Below, in pieces: positions 36,301-47,766 of a stretch of DNA of 64,000 nt. The position numbers were made by a program, and so were the translations under genes. A model generated the notes under the pieces. The model was not told the origin of the DNA. It did no database searches and saw nothing but the letters and a program-made list of their open reading frames with translations. This DNA comes from Acanthaster planci (lineage: Eukaryota > Echinodermata > Asteroidea > Valvatida > Acanthasteridae), in assembly GCF_001949145.1 (NCBI RefSeq), contig NW_019091585.1, positions 49,045-113,044 on the forward strand. Reading direction: 5' to 3'. The stretch's first letter is position 1, and every line of letters starts with the position of its first letter.

Positions 36301-38821
36301 AAATCACTCTGACCTTATCAGGTTTTAAATTAAAAGCATTTAGAAGTTTGAACTTTTGAATCTTTAAATATCTGTATAAAATCTGCTGTAAGATTCTTCA
36401 TTGCATCTGGATAATTTGTAGTGATAAATTTCTTTGGAGAGCTAAATAAAGGATGGAAATTGTAGTAAGTTTACCATTTTACTTGATATATTTGAGAAAA
36501 AAAACACTGTCTATTAAATTTTCATTTTAAAGGGGTTAATTGATTAAAAGTAGGAGAATTAAACAGGCCTACATATTAAATTTACGTCTTCAATAGATTA
36601 AAAATATCAAGCAGATAAGACCAAACTGATTTTTTTTAATTAAATGTTTGTTTAAATCCAGGGATATGATAGTTCTGAAAAAAACTTTTATAAGAATCAT
36701 CTCTCTAATGAATTTGTCAATCAAGAAATCAATTGAACAGCTTAAAATTTCCAGTACATGTACTTTGTGAAGCAGAATACATTCATGACATTGTACGAAC
36801 AAATAAAACCTGTGTATACAATGTACTTGTATGCTCCTGATTTGAAATAATCCACGAAGTGATTGGCAGCTGCATCAATAAAAATATATGTACATGTACA
36901 CTTACATGTAATCTCTGCTAAATTCAGTTTTAATGCAATCCTTATTTAACTTTATTTGCATTTTTCAGGGATTTTGTTCCGGCAAAATCACGGTGTGACG
37001 ACATTTTGAAAAAAAATTGAAGTGACAGTCACTTCCACAGCTAGATGCATACACATGTGAATACAGGTATGAATAAGAACTTGACAGATTTTCTTTTCTA
37101 CAGTAATTTAAAACAGCTAGCATATGGCGCCGCAGCATGCAGGGATCAAGAGTTTCTCATCTTAAATGGTGGTTTGGGAAAGCACTTTTTTGTTCACTTT
37201 TTAACCAGAAAATTAAATGTACATGTACACAGTTCTCATCTATTTAAAATTTGTACAATAAACATGTAGATGATGCAGTTACGTTTTCTCAATAATAAGA
37301 TTGTACCAGCATTATCCACTTAAAAGCACATTTACAAGTACATTGTACATATATGTACGTACATCATAGAGCTACACATGTACATGTATGCCTGATTTAT
37401 AACACAGCTGCTCTCTATGAGATACATGTACATGTACATGTACAATGTACGTGTATTAAATTTACAAAAAAAGCACTTCATGTCCACTTTGCATCCAGCA
37501 ATCACCTTTCTCCCTTTTGATTAGTTCCCAGCAAGCTCTCTGTGGTGAGGTACAAGTACATGTGCATAGCTTGCCATAGCGAGATGCCACTTTGAACAAA
37601 TTTTTCCATGCAGCCTTGATATATGTACATGTATGTGCTAGAACTGTAGGTTTTTATTCATCAGATGCAATGAAATGTTACCTTTCCAATTTCTATTCAT
37701 TTGTGAATTTTTTCAAAACAAAAACTTTCATTTTATGTTCTGAATAGGTTCACATACAGTGTACATGTAAATGATGTTCAGGTAAGACATACAATGTACA
37801 TGTAGCATCAAAAACCTGATTATCAAAATCACTTGCCCATAACCTAATAATGGATCTCTTAAAATGTGCTGAGTCATTCTGGACCTGCATTTTTGGTGAG
37901 TTTTCAGTACCAATTCCCTTTTGTGCAGAATTTTTTCTGGTTTTTGTTTTTACTTGAAATAACAATGGAATGTATTCTTAACCACTTGTACTGATTATTA
38001 CAGTACGTGTAATTCAAAGAGACAATTATCCTGGATCAGGGTCTGTTTTTTTTACAATAAATACAAATACTGAAATTTTCGTTTAAAAATGATTTTTGGA
38101 GGGCAGTTACATGTACGTTGGGACATGTTGGCGGTGGACGCAATTCTACAATTTCATTCTCATGGCCTTTCGGCAGGACACATCCAACAGACAGTACAAT
38201 ATATCGGCACATGTAAAGTGCACACTGGTGACTAATGCAGCCACTTTCAAATGACATGAATGACCATGATGACAGTTGTTGTTTACGTTACCAGTCATGC
38301 TGGTATGATCCACTGAGAACTTTCTTCAAAACTACTTTGGTCATGATGTTGGTCAGTTTGTGGGGAACGAAGTAAAACTGTGACGGGACTATTGCCAGTC
38401 TAATATATTGTTCTAATGGGCATTGTGGGTAACCATGCCCGGGGGTTGGAAAGATGGCTGATCATCTATGTAAATAAATCAGTCGTTTTATGTCTATATT
38501 TCTGTTGTTAATTCACAATTTCTTGTGCTCTTGTCTATACAACCTGAACAATACATCCTATGACGGAGAACTACATTGTACATGTCACACCAACAGTAGG
38601 AGAAAAATCTGTACATTAAAACGGACACTGGCTTACCAATAATGCAGTCTGATTGTGCCCGATGCCTGTAGGTATCCGGAGTACTGTTTTGAACTTAGGG
38701 GACCCGATAAACCAGGCAGCGACTTTACCTCGTCTGCTGTGGGCTGAGCTGAAATTGGTCCCAAGGATACTTGCATTTGCACGAAGCAAAGGAACAAAGC
38801 AACTTCCACTGTTTTTACCAT
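24061..38821 (-). CDS. CTSA: Cathepsin A-like lysosomal serine carboxypeptidase (S10), copy 2
   Basis: Nine minus-strand exons, in transcript order 38821-38637, 35770-35659, 34392-34255, 33632-33474, 31323-31232, 29481-29397, 28572-28441, 26304-26156 and 24394-24061, join to about 461 residues. A strong start context (AAGATGG) precedes a signal-like hydrophobic stretch, then [12 protein letters not shown] and QYSGYL. GESYAG (Ser about 175), GDAD (Asp about 386) and GHLVP (His about 438) complete the triad, and exon 6 keeps the CC...C...C cluster. Intron positions and phases equal those of copy 1; exons 2, 3, 5, 6 and 8 are identical in length. Oddities are NGGPSC instead of NGGPGC in exon 2 and a shorter, divergent exon 7. 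The gene spans 14.8 kb against 7.1 kb for copy 1 because of longer, repeat-rich introns. The protein is probably a lysosomal carboxypeptidase; substrate preference cannot be read from sequence. Confidence 0.91.
24957..25468. other. Assembly gap (512 N)
   Basis: A run of unknown bases lies within intron 8 of carboxypeptidase copy 2. All nine expected exons are found outside it, so no coding sequence appears to be missing. Confidence 0.99.
26156..26304 (-). CDS. CTSA: Carboxypeptidase copy 2, exon 8
   Basis: Acceptor gcatgcag, donor AA|GTAAGG. It encodes [19 protein letters not shown] and [17 protein letters not shown]. At 149 bases it has the same length and phase as in copy 1. Confidence 0.92.
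26593..26878. mobile_element. Inverted-repeat element (MITE-like) in intron 7 of copy 2
   Basis: The left arm at 26593-26663 and the reverse complement of the right arm at 26811-26878 are clearly similar over about 70 bases, sharing AAATTATGAAACC and TGTGAAAAATT-like blocks. They enclose about 150 bases of unrelated sequence. I see no transposase and no clear target duplication, so a non-autonomous DNA transposon is an inference. Confidence 0.65.
28441..28572 (-). CDS. CTSA: Carboxypeptidase copy 2, exon 7
   Basis: Acceptor cattttgtag, donor TGG|GTATGC (less certain). It encodes [18 protein letters not shown] and a short Ser-rich tail. At 132 bases it is 18 shorter than copy 1 exon 7 and diverges after the DC dipeptide, in the loop that vertebrate cathepsin A processes during maturation. 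Confidence 0.72.
29397..29481 (-). CDS. CTSA: Carboxypeptidase copy 2, exon 6
   Basis: Acceptor gatggcag, donor GCA|GTAAGT. It encodes [19 protein letters not shown]. It is 85 bases long, exactly as in copy 1. Confidence 0.9.
30990..31195. repeat. GACTTG-rich degenerate sequence
   Basis: GACTTG, TGACTTG and TGGACTTG recur at irregular spacing beside exon 5 of copy 2. It is possibly a relative of the GACTCGAGTC field at 32760-33185. Nothing else is recognisable. Confidence 0.4.
31232..31323 (-). CDS. CTSA: Carboxypeptidase copy 2, exon 5
   Basis: Acceptor atgctaag, donor AG|GTGAGT. It encodes [18 protein letters not shown] and [10 protein letters not shown]; 92 bases, phase as in copy 1. Confidence 0.9.
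32049..32068. repeat. TACATGTACATGTACATGTA palindromic repeat
   Basis: A perfect (TACATG)n palindrome. It is one of many TACATGTACATGTA sites scattered through 8-38 kb of the window. Confidence 0.85.
32760..33185. repeat. GACTCGAGTC/GAGTCA-rich repeat field
   Basis: About 425 bases in intron 4 of copy 2 are packed with GACTC, GAGTC, TGAGTC and the 8-base palindrome ACTCGAGT (32794, 33055, 33136 and 33165). No fixed period is evident. The sequence looks like an old, decayed short tandem repeat and incidentally contains AP-1-like TGAGTCA sites. Confidence 0.75.
33474..33632 (-). CDS. CTSA: Carboxypeptidase copy 2, exon 4 (active-site Ser)
   Basis: Acceptor ctgttccag, donor AAG|GTAGGA. It encodes FFKKFPNM and [18 protein letters not shown]. 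It is one codon longer than copy 1, near KDEINLK. Confidence 0.94.
34255..34392 (-). CDS. CTSA: Carboxypeptidase copy 2, exon 3
   Basis: Acceptor gtttctcag, donor AAG|GTTCAG. It encodes [20 protein letters not shown] and PDYTTNDDK; 138 bases, the same as copy 1. Confidence 0.93.
35392..35564. mobile_element. pogo/Tigger-like MITE in intron 2 of copy 2
   Basis: Terminal inverted repeats of about 25 bases begin CAGTCGAACCCCATTAATAA (left) and, read inward from the right end, CAGTCGAGCCTCGTTAATAA. TA dinucleotides flank both ends (35390-35391 and 35565-35566). CAG-starting termini with TA target duplication are the hallmark of pogo/Tigger-type Tc1-mariner elements. The 173-base length leaves no room for a transposase, so this is a non-autonomous copy. 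Confidence 0.85.
35659..35770 (-). CDS. CTSA: Carboxypeptidase copy 2, exon 2
   Basis: Acceptor tggctcag, donor TGG|GTAAAA. It encodes [20 protein letters not shown], then [16 protein letters not shown]. The usual NGGPGCSS has Ser in place of the Gly after Pro. Confidence 0.92.
37423..37458. repeat. TACATG repeat and imperfect palindrome
   Basis: A tandem TACATG run at 37423-37443 continues into AATGTACGTGTA. It is the longest example of the palindrome family concentrated in 31-38 kb. Confidence 0.75.
38637..38821 (-). CDS. CTSA: Carboxypeptidase copy 2, exon 1
   Basis: The start ATG at 38821-38819 has A at -3 and G at +4. It encodes the signal peptide and [14 protein letters not shown] and IRLHYW, then splits the Trp codon before donor GTAAGC, as in copy 1. 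Confidence 0.88.
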
Positions 38822-38845
38822 CTTGCTTTGAAATAAAAGCAGTAA

Positions 38846-38851
38846 CACGTG
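38846..38851. promoter_or_regulatory. E-box (CACGTG) just upstream of carboxypeptidase copy 2
   Basis: CACGTG lies about 25 bases before the copy 2 start codon. Like the site at 7407, its core fits the lysosomal CLEAR motif. It may be promoter or 5' UTR, and chance is not excluded. Confidence 0.3.
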
Positions 38852-38869
38852 CCTCTACGTTCTAGTACA

Positions 38870-41800
38870 GTGGCATAATATTAACTGATTAATCTTGTTA
38901 ATAATGTTACATGTAATATTGCACTCTTTGCAATTTCTCGCTCATTAAAGCTACGTGTACATGCGGTAGGCCTAGGCCAATGTACCATTGTGTACATTTA
39001 CCAACCAACCAAGGACAAAATACTTTCGGTCGATTAGCGCCCTCCAGAGTTTATAATGCATGTATTTCGCGCGAGATTTAAATTTTATTGGCAAGACCAT
39101 GGAGAAATAAAACACAAGACGCACCCGGATTCAATTGAAAGCACAGTGCGGTACCAAAAAATTCTTAAAATCATTTTCAGACTGTTACAATCAACCCAAT
39201 GTCCCCATTATCCTTCATATGTACATTCTATCAACCCCAAATCACTGCGACTCCTCATAACCGCCGCCACCCACCCATCAGCAACGATCAAAATGCATCC
39301 TGCTGTCGATCCCTGCCGTCACCACCTTTAGGCCCTACTTACCATACCATCAACACCATCTTCAACATTATTTCTGGCAAACAAATTATTCCGATCAACA
39401 TCCTATAGACCTACTTTTCCACACAAACACATACACCATCACGTTAGTTTTCAAAATTCCCCCGATGTGCGCGTGTACATGCGAAGAGCAATCTCCATGT
39501 GAACATATATCCAATAACAAACATTACATCTACAAAAAAAACATAGTTTCCGCATCATTTTCCCGCCTACACGGCATCCTGTGTTGTGCTTGACTATCTC
39601 CATCCGCCATCTTCCCCTTGTCTTGTTTACGCCTTCTTGGAAAATCTGCCCCAGATTTACCATCAGCAGACACAAGTGCTCGCACACCTACCGTGTGCTG
39701 CCGGATATAGCCGAAGAAGCGACCCCCCCCCCTCCCCTTGGGTCATCCCGCTATGAGCACGAGGCTGCACCATTCTTCATTGTCAACTCGCCCATTGATC
39801 CTGGCCGACACGTGCAAAGTGATTCCAATTAAACCTGTCGTGACTCTCTTTTGCAAACTGCAAAATGTTTCTGACAAGTTGTCGTCAGATGCAATTAAAT
39901 CATTAAATCCCGTTTATCTTCCCGGGCTTGGAGGGGGGAAATCTCGCTCCTTGCGTATCAAACTGGGGGATTGCGGGGGGGGGGAGCTGGTGTATAGCCT
40001 ATCGTATCAAAATCGAAATGGGAGAACATTTACATTCGCACACCGTTAAACATTTTTGGCCTCATTTGTAGTCAACAGCTCCTTTTCACTGGTTCACAAA
40101 TTGCCTCGTCATAATCATTCTGTTGTCATCTGTAGCATGCCTGCGTTGTTGCCTTAATTTGTCACACATTATCGTTAAAAAGTTACCAGATTCTTTACAA
40201 AAAATAAAAAGAACAAAAACCGGGCTCGAGGCGCATGTATAAATTATCTAAATACAACTCACTAAAGCATATTTTAAGCTGCCCACAGCTTCATGGGTTA
40301 GATTTAATAAATTGCTGTTTTCTTACCCCCGACGAGAGTTTCACTGGTAAATATTATTCCAAGGAGTGCAACTCAAGAAGTGACTTTCTCGTCATTCGAT
40401 ATTATGTCAACGATTTAATATTCAGGTTGAAAACAGGCCGCGGATTAACATCAAAACTTCCCAGGAACTTTGTTCTCTCTCCTTCCATCTCTTTCTCTTT
40501 CTCTCACTTTTTATCCCACGGATCTCGGGGTATGTTTCTTGCCGCTCCGGAGAAAATAACAAGCCTTAGACGGCCGTGCATTTGAGCGGGTATACCGAAT
40601 CTGGGTCGTCCTCGCCCGGGGCTTGCTCGCGGCACGGCCCGGGTTCAGTAACCGCGCGAGGCCTTGCTGGGGCATATCTCCTCGGAGTTTAGCCTGGCTG
40701 TGCGGTGTAGTCAGATCGCAGGGCAGTGCAGACGAGCGCCAGGGGCGGCAAGGGAGAGAAATGTGGTGATACTGATTACTCTCCTTTTTCCCCTCCACGG
40801 CTTGCTGGCCGAGTGTAGATTTTCTTGCCCGATATCGGTCTTGCTCTATTTAGGCCCCACCATCATGCGAGGGGCGAAGTGTTTGAACACAGTCATTGGT
40901 CTGAATACATGTAGTTGTTTAAATTGCAAAAAAATATATATCAAACAGAGGTAAATATAATATGATTCGGTGCAACGGATAAGTGGATGAAGCCGATCTA
41001 TGACTGCTGTCATGGTAACAGGTCCTTTTCAATAAATTGATGAATTGTTTGACGCGGGCGACCTCTTTCAATCTCTACTCCCCGGGTGAACCCGATCCTA
41101 TTGTCGTATTCCCGCCGCTTGACGCTTCACAGAGAATGGTTTGATATTTATACTGTAACTTCAGTCACAACGGCACAGCGGCACTCGTCGAGTTATGTCG
41201 GTTCGTCTCGGGAGAGACAGAGAAGAGTAGCGGAGATTCGTCTTACAACTTTTAAAACAAATCTCTTCTCAGGGATGATATTCCACAGATTTGGAGGAGA
41301 TCGAATCTTGGTAAATCCTTTCATTTTACGTTTTATGCGGGCTAAAACCGCGACAGGCTCCACTCCCAACCCCCCCTGAAAAATCGGAATAGTCTTTGTA
41401 TCCGCCCCCTGGCATTCCTGATACGGTCAAATTAATGGCCAGCCTGGTATGGGGGAAAAAAGCAGCCTCTGGCCATTCCGCCAACTCATCTTAAGCCGGT
41501 ACGTGACCGCCTGGGGTAAACTTCATCATCCGACTGGCTTTACAGATGGAGGGGCCTTGCCAACGTGGACCGGCCGATACAGGCGCTTTTTTACAGCCAG
41601 CAACTATTCTTCAATTTTTCGGGGGGGCTACAACCTTAAGATTTATCTGCTTGAGCAAGGCCTCCCTTATGTGCGCGTCTGTTTGTCAACCTATAGCTGT
41701 ATATGGCTCCTCTTTCTTTGCAGGCCACCGACACAGCGCTTTGTTCTGCCTAAAACGCTTTGCATATTGCCCCACACTATACCTTACCAAATGTCATTGT

Positions 41801-44800
41801 TACATTTTTTAAAAACATATTCCCCAAAACACCCGGAGGACGAGAAGCTCTTGCGTTGAAAAACTAACTTTTGTACTAAACAAACTTGTTAACGTGGCTC
41901 AGCAATTGCTGAATTCAACTTGAAAAAAATGATGGATGAAAATGGCGGACTTTGCAGACATGATTTAGTTTTTGATCGGCCAGCTGGTTTGAACCCGCAA
42001 GGCAAGGACGCTTAATGGTGAAGAAAAAATGAATGCCGTGTATGAACCAGCAGAGGGCCCAGGGCAACGCCTAAGGCCTCGCCATCTAATCCAAACAAGT
42101 TGCCCGGACACCGCTGACTGAGGGCTCCCGTTTGAAATTTCTTTCAGAGCTTCACAATACCTCCCTTTCTCTCCCGCCTACATGACTAATACCTGCCCGA
42201 GGTGAAAAGAATGCTTTTGTGCGGGCAAAAAGGGAAGAGGTTTTGGGGGAACGGCGGGGCATGAAAAACAGACGGGCCTCGAAAATACACCTGCGACGAC
42301 TTTCAGGAGAGAAACATAATCGGCCAGCATGTGTTCTACTCACTTCATCAAGGACAGATTGTTCATATAAACGAAACCTCCCCCAAAACTACTGCCCAAT
42401 TACAGATGCACTAGAATATTTAAAAGGGAGTTTGAAGAGAAACTAGTATAGTGTCATGTGGATATTGAGCGAGCAAAATTTCAACCAATGCCCTGGAACT
42501 GTATTAAACAGTATAAACAATGAAACGTTGTATTACGCAGGGTTCCCAAAGTGGCACAATATGAAGTAGTTTCTTTTTATTCTTAGATTTGAATTATTCT
42601 GAAGTTTTCAAACCTTTGTAAAGAACCCGGTTAAAAGACCCATGAAAGAGATTAGAATTACTCTACTTCGAAAAAGTTCTGAAAAATAATTTTAAAATTA
42701 GTACAATCCAGTTAAGCAACTTACATCACAACAATCACGGAGAAAGTTAGTTTTCTTTCCACATTTAGCAGTGTAAAGCAACTTTGATGAGGCAGTCTGT
42801 TTCTCGGTAACGAAAAACAACACAAGTGTCACCTCGACTGCCCCTTTAAATACAAGTGATGGCGCCCCATTGAGCTCGGGGCGTGGCGCTCATGTACGTT
42901 TCATGGGACAGGAAGAGGAGGAGGCGTGGCCTTGGGCATAGGAAGAGGGAGGAAGTTTGGCTCAGAGGATGGGTGGACAGATGTCCTATTAAATATCTTG
43001 ATGGTGATTTTTTTCTCTCCGGATCTCAAAGCGGGAGGGCGCATGACGCAAAGCTTTTTTTTTTCAAGGGGACCTTGGGCATGGAACCAATAAAATGGCC
43101 GATCACCATGTGGAACATAGGTTTTTTAACAAAACATTGAGAAATTATACACGTTCATCTTCACAATAAAAATACAGGAAACACTATTTTACTCACACAC
43201 GGGCAATGTCGATGTCATAAACACCATTTGAATGATATAACCAAAGATATGATACTTACATGTTATTCAGGCGAATGACAACACTTAGCGCCCACAAGTT
43301 TCTATCATGTGAGACGTTCCGCTAGCATTAGCAAGGCAAGGAATTTGAACATGTAAGAATACTACACCAACAGACGTGTATATGAATAAATGGCAAGTTT
43401 CATGGGTGAAAAGATTGATTTATTCTGATAACTATATATATTCTCATAAATTTGTAATCATCAGCAGATTGCAAGAAATATTGAAAACTGATCCCCTGGA
43501 AACGTCTCTGTTTTTTTTGTAGGGCCTGACATCCAGGACTAGGGGTGCTGCATGGCAGACATATCAGACCAAAACGAAATAGATGCACAACGCTCAGAGT
43601 AGTAGAATTATGGGATTTTTTCCTGTAAGGCCATCTACATGTTGTCATTAAGTGGTCATTATTCGGGTTGATCACTTACATGAAAGACATCGCACCGACA
43701 CTTTAGAAAACTCAAAGCACGTTCCTCGCGCTGTGGACTACATGACACGACGAGCCGGAGGGGAACAACTTCGGAGGAAAAATAAGAAATAGTTCGGAGA
43801 AGATGGGAAAGAGGAACCTGGTTTTAGGGAAAAGACAGAGACACTAATGCCATCGCGATGGTAAAGTGCTTGGGATGTCCTGCAGTGATGTGAGATGAAA
43901 GCACCGACCCGTCATCGTAAGCACAGGCAGGGGGATCAAATCTACGGAAGCGACCGACGGGGGGATCTGGCGAGTGCTGTACGGAAGATACGGTCCGATT
44001 CGCAAGCCACACGCGCTGGGATCAACCGCAGGATTACAGTCCACCAGCCTGAGCTTGATCTCTTCATGAAACGATCATAGCCAATTAATGAAACGCAGGA
44101 GGATCAGATTACCGCCCGAACCACTCGGAGGAGGGTAGGGGAGCGAGAGATACAGACTAATTAATTCGGAACAACTGATACAGGCTCTTCCCCACAATTT
44201 CTATGTAATACAAAGTAACATTTAATGTCTGTCTCATGCAAATGAGTGCAAATCAGCATAATGACATATATATGTACAATTCAACGCGGCTCGAAGAAAA
44301 CTGCCAATCACAGTTATAAAGTCCCTAGTCAAATGATCAAGTAACTGCCTTCTTTTTAGTCTTCTCAAATAAGCTGTCTTCACCTTTTGAAATTAGAATT
44401 AGAAAAAAATAAAGCTGAAAGTATGGTTAGTGAAAATGTTCGCCACTGACTTCGTGACTGGTCTCTGTTAATACAAATAATGTGAGTGCACTATGAGTAA
44501 AATACTATACCAGAATATCAATTAAACTATAGATTATTGACAGACATGTTTACTTGTAAAAGAGCAAAAGTAGCAATTGCCTACTTATTTACACGCCCAT
44601 CAAAGCAGTGAATTGCTACCGATTGTTTTGTTTAGCTCTGTTCTGAAAAAGGGTACAATATTACAAGCGAAGGAAATGTAATATTCAGGAAATTACCTTC
44701 TTCTCTCACAAACTGACTCTGTAATGCAACGTCTCCTGTAGCAAGATTGAGATTTCTTTTCGTTGCGCATATTAAAATCGATAACAATTATCTCTACGAT

Positions 44801-47766
44801 CACAACATGCACTCTGAATAATATCATTTCAAAACAGCTTTTTCTTCAAGTTATACTTTGAATCGATCAAGCTCAGAAATTCTGGGACCCGTCACTTTAA
44901 CGACTTATATATCCACTACTTCACACATTTCTTACCTATTTAAACCATGGGCGGTGTTTAATAGCTCTGTGTTTAAACCAGCGGCTAAGTCCAGCGTCGA
45001 GAAACACAAGCCACAGTCCGCCCAAATGTGCATCCCCTCAAACCTAGCAGGGAATTCAGTTATGAAAACAACTGTAAACATGTCAACAGTAAAGCCCCAA
45101 CCCTCGTGAAACAAAACTGCTATATACCGAGATTGGGCATTAACATAATAATGTCAGTGCTGCTCCTGTTGAAAATAGATGCTTCATTTTGTGCTATAGT
45201 CTCTGTCATCGATCAAAAATGACAAGCAACTACATGAATTTCTGTCACCGATGCTACAAACGAGCTGTATTCGACTTCAGAATGGTATGTGACCAGCTCA
45301 TGCCACCGAGCGCGTTGGAACAAGTACCGCTTGCGTGAAGGCCTAGGTATAGAGCCTTCACAGCTCCTTCGCTGACTAACATGAAATGTTCAGATCTCAA
45401 GAAATGTGGCCATGTTTAGTGCTTATCGCTGGTTTATGGTAACATTTCCGACCCAGCCTTCTAATTCAGCGAGTGTTTCAGTGGACATTCCAAATGACAC
45501 CCTTTCATGGCAGAAACTATTGGGTTTGTACTGTAACCGAGCGACTGTCAAAGAGCAGTGGTTCCCTACAACAATAGTTATCCCAGTGTTGATCAGCAAT
45601 TGGCGGGGTCCATCGCAAAATGACCAGTGGATGCGTCACCATGGTCACCGCATTCGTCCATACGCAAATTACGCGCTTCCAAAGTTTGCAGTTCGCTGAT
45701 TGGACCATCACTAGTCGTTCAGCCCATGAGCCACAACGGCCAACGACTTGCATTTCCCGTGTTTAAGGAAGTGCATGCACTCATCAATTTGAATCTGTGC
45801 GTGTATCACAAAAGCCTCCGATGCTTCAATCGGGAATAATAACGCGGCATGGTTTACCTGTGTATAGCCTGTAAGATCAGGCCATAGAGCTGTGCTTCCT
45901 CGCTCTATGATAAGACCAAGAAGGCAAAATGATATTCACCGACTGCCATTTTTGAAACATTCGGTCTTCAGCCAATAAGATCAACTATAGCTTTTGCATA
46001 GCTTGAAATTAAAAGTGGCAATTTTCTCTCTGCATAAAGGTTGACACGTATGTGTCTCCCTGCTGATCTACACTGCTTCTGGACAACAGTGCAACAGTGC
46101 AGTACCTCATGCAATAATGTTCTTCCGATTCAATTATATGGATTTATCATTGCACCATCAATCCCACCGTTATCATGTCCCAAACCTTTGGGGGGAAAAC
46201 AAGCGCTTTTTTTAACCCGTGGCCCTGGCGCACAAATGGATCAACAAGCAGTACACCACACAGGTCCATTTCCCACAGCCGCGAAGAAAAACACGTTTCT
46301 CGGTGAAGGAAAAACATTTACGCACAGGGTGATATCGATCCAATGTAAGGCGGAAATCCCCTCCGTATCGCGGGGGCCGATAAACATGGCTTACATTGTG
46401 AGTCATTTATGCATCCCCCTCGGATCACGGCGTTATACGGTACAGCGCACCGTGGAACTCGGCACCATGTGAAGAACTTGGACCATCTGGTAAGCGCAAG
46501 CCGTGCTTGACCGTAGATAGGCCTCTATTAGACCCTGCTATTGAGTCTACTTCAATCTGCTTTCAGAACAGCCAACAACCTTTAGACAATCCGCCTTCAA
46601 AGCGATACAGTTTTCCATCTGCAACTCGCAAGCAGTTGAATCGTCCTCATTTTTAACAAGCAAAGTTTGGGAATTTGGTATTTCGTTGCTGATTGACGCC
46701 TTGTATTTTTGCCTATTCACTGAAGGCAATTCGTGTTTGTAAGCCGGCCGAGAAGTGAGTAGTGAGCAACACCGCTCTTATTTCGGATATAATAAAACTA
46801 CATTATTAGGAGTCAACAGTTTCAAGATACGCAAATGAGAAGTTTCTTCGTTAAAGCTTCCTGTACAGAATATATGTTAAACAACTGAAACTACGTCAAA
46901 TTTACTTTTATGTACATTCATAAAGCTTATATATTAATATCAATATACAATTGGTGAAATGTCAGGCATTTCAAGTGAGTGGGAAAGCGGGATTTTTTGG
47001 TTTGCAGACAGGTGCAATTAAGGGAGGTTCTAAACTCGCACCTGAATAATTATACACTAAAGTGCATGGAGAGTCCATTATATGAGTGAAACTGCATGGT
47101 GGATCCAGTCTTGCCTCAAAAGATTAAGAAAAGCCTTACAACTTGGATCTGATTTAGCTAAAAGAATAGCATATTTTTGAATAAAATTATATCCAGGGAA
47201 ACCAAGGTTTACTATTGGGTGAGCTTGGTGGAGATTCAAAATGTTGGCTTGTATCTGGCAACATGTGTTGCTGGAACAATGTATCCTTGGCGACCTTCAT
47301 TTACACATAAAGTCATGCGCGTTCCAAATACAACAGACGTTAAGAAAATCAAGTGGCAAATGTATCAGAGGTATTTCCAAGCCCAAGATCTGCGCTTTCG
47401 TACTGCTGCTTCGCCAATTTATCATATCGAAGGACTTACTAAATGACCAAACGCTGTCGTTTTGATGATTGTAATTTGGAAACGCAAACATGTCTTCTAC
47501 TACCTCCTGTCACAACTTTGTTGGCAAAGTAAAATGTCTCCACATTACCATTTACCTGCACAATGGGAAGATGGAACCAAAGTTAGTTTTGTTTCATAAA
47601 GTGCCTAGGCTACATGCAGACATCTCTATATAACAGGAGAGTGTTAACGGGATAGTAGTGAAAAATTAATGTAGTGCAAGCAAGGAAGTGCTAGCCGCTG
47701 AGAGCACTTAAGCCATTCCAACTGCGGCCTATAGTCTTTGACACTTTCCCAACACTCTTTAAGCTT
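38870..47766. other. Noncoding region between carboxypeptidase copy 2 and the KCTD gene
   Basis: No protein family is recognisable. Short open frames on both strands, such as 41449-41859 and 46041-46472, lack motifs. A GC- and CpG-rich patch lies near 40560-40760, and others near 42060-42310 and 43880-44050. TACATGTA palindromes, abundant to the left, become rare here. The KCTD 3' UTR probably occupies the right end, but I see no AATAAA on the minus strand close to the stop. Confidence 0.5.

Noticed and set aside
41449-41859. 136-codon open frame on plus
   Set aside because: No family motif; its composition looks like chance translation of GC-richer noncoding DNA.
46041-46472. 143-codon open frame on plus
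   Set aside because: No recognised domain or flanking gene signals.
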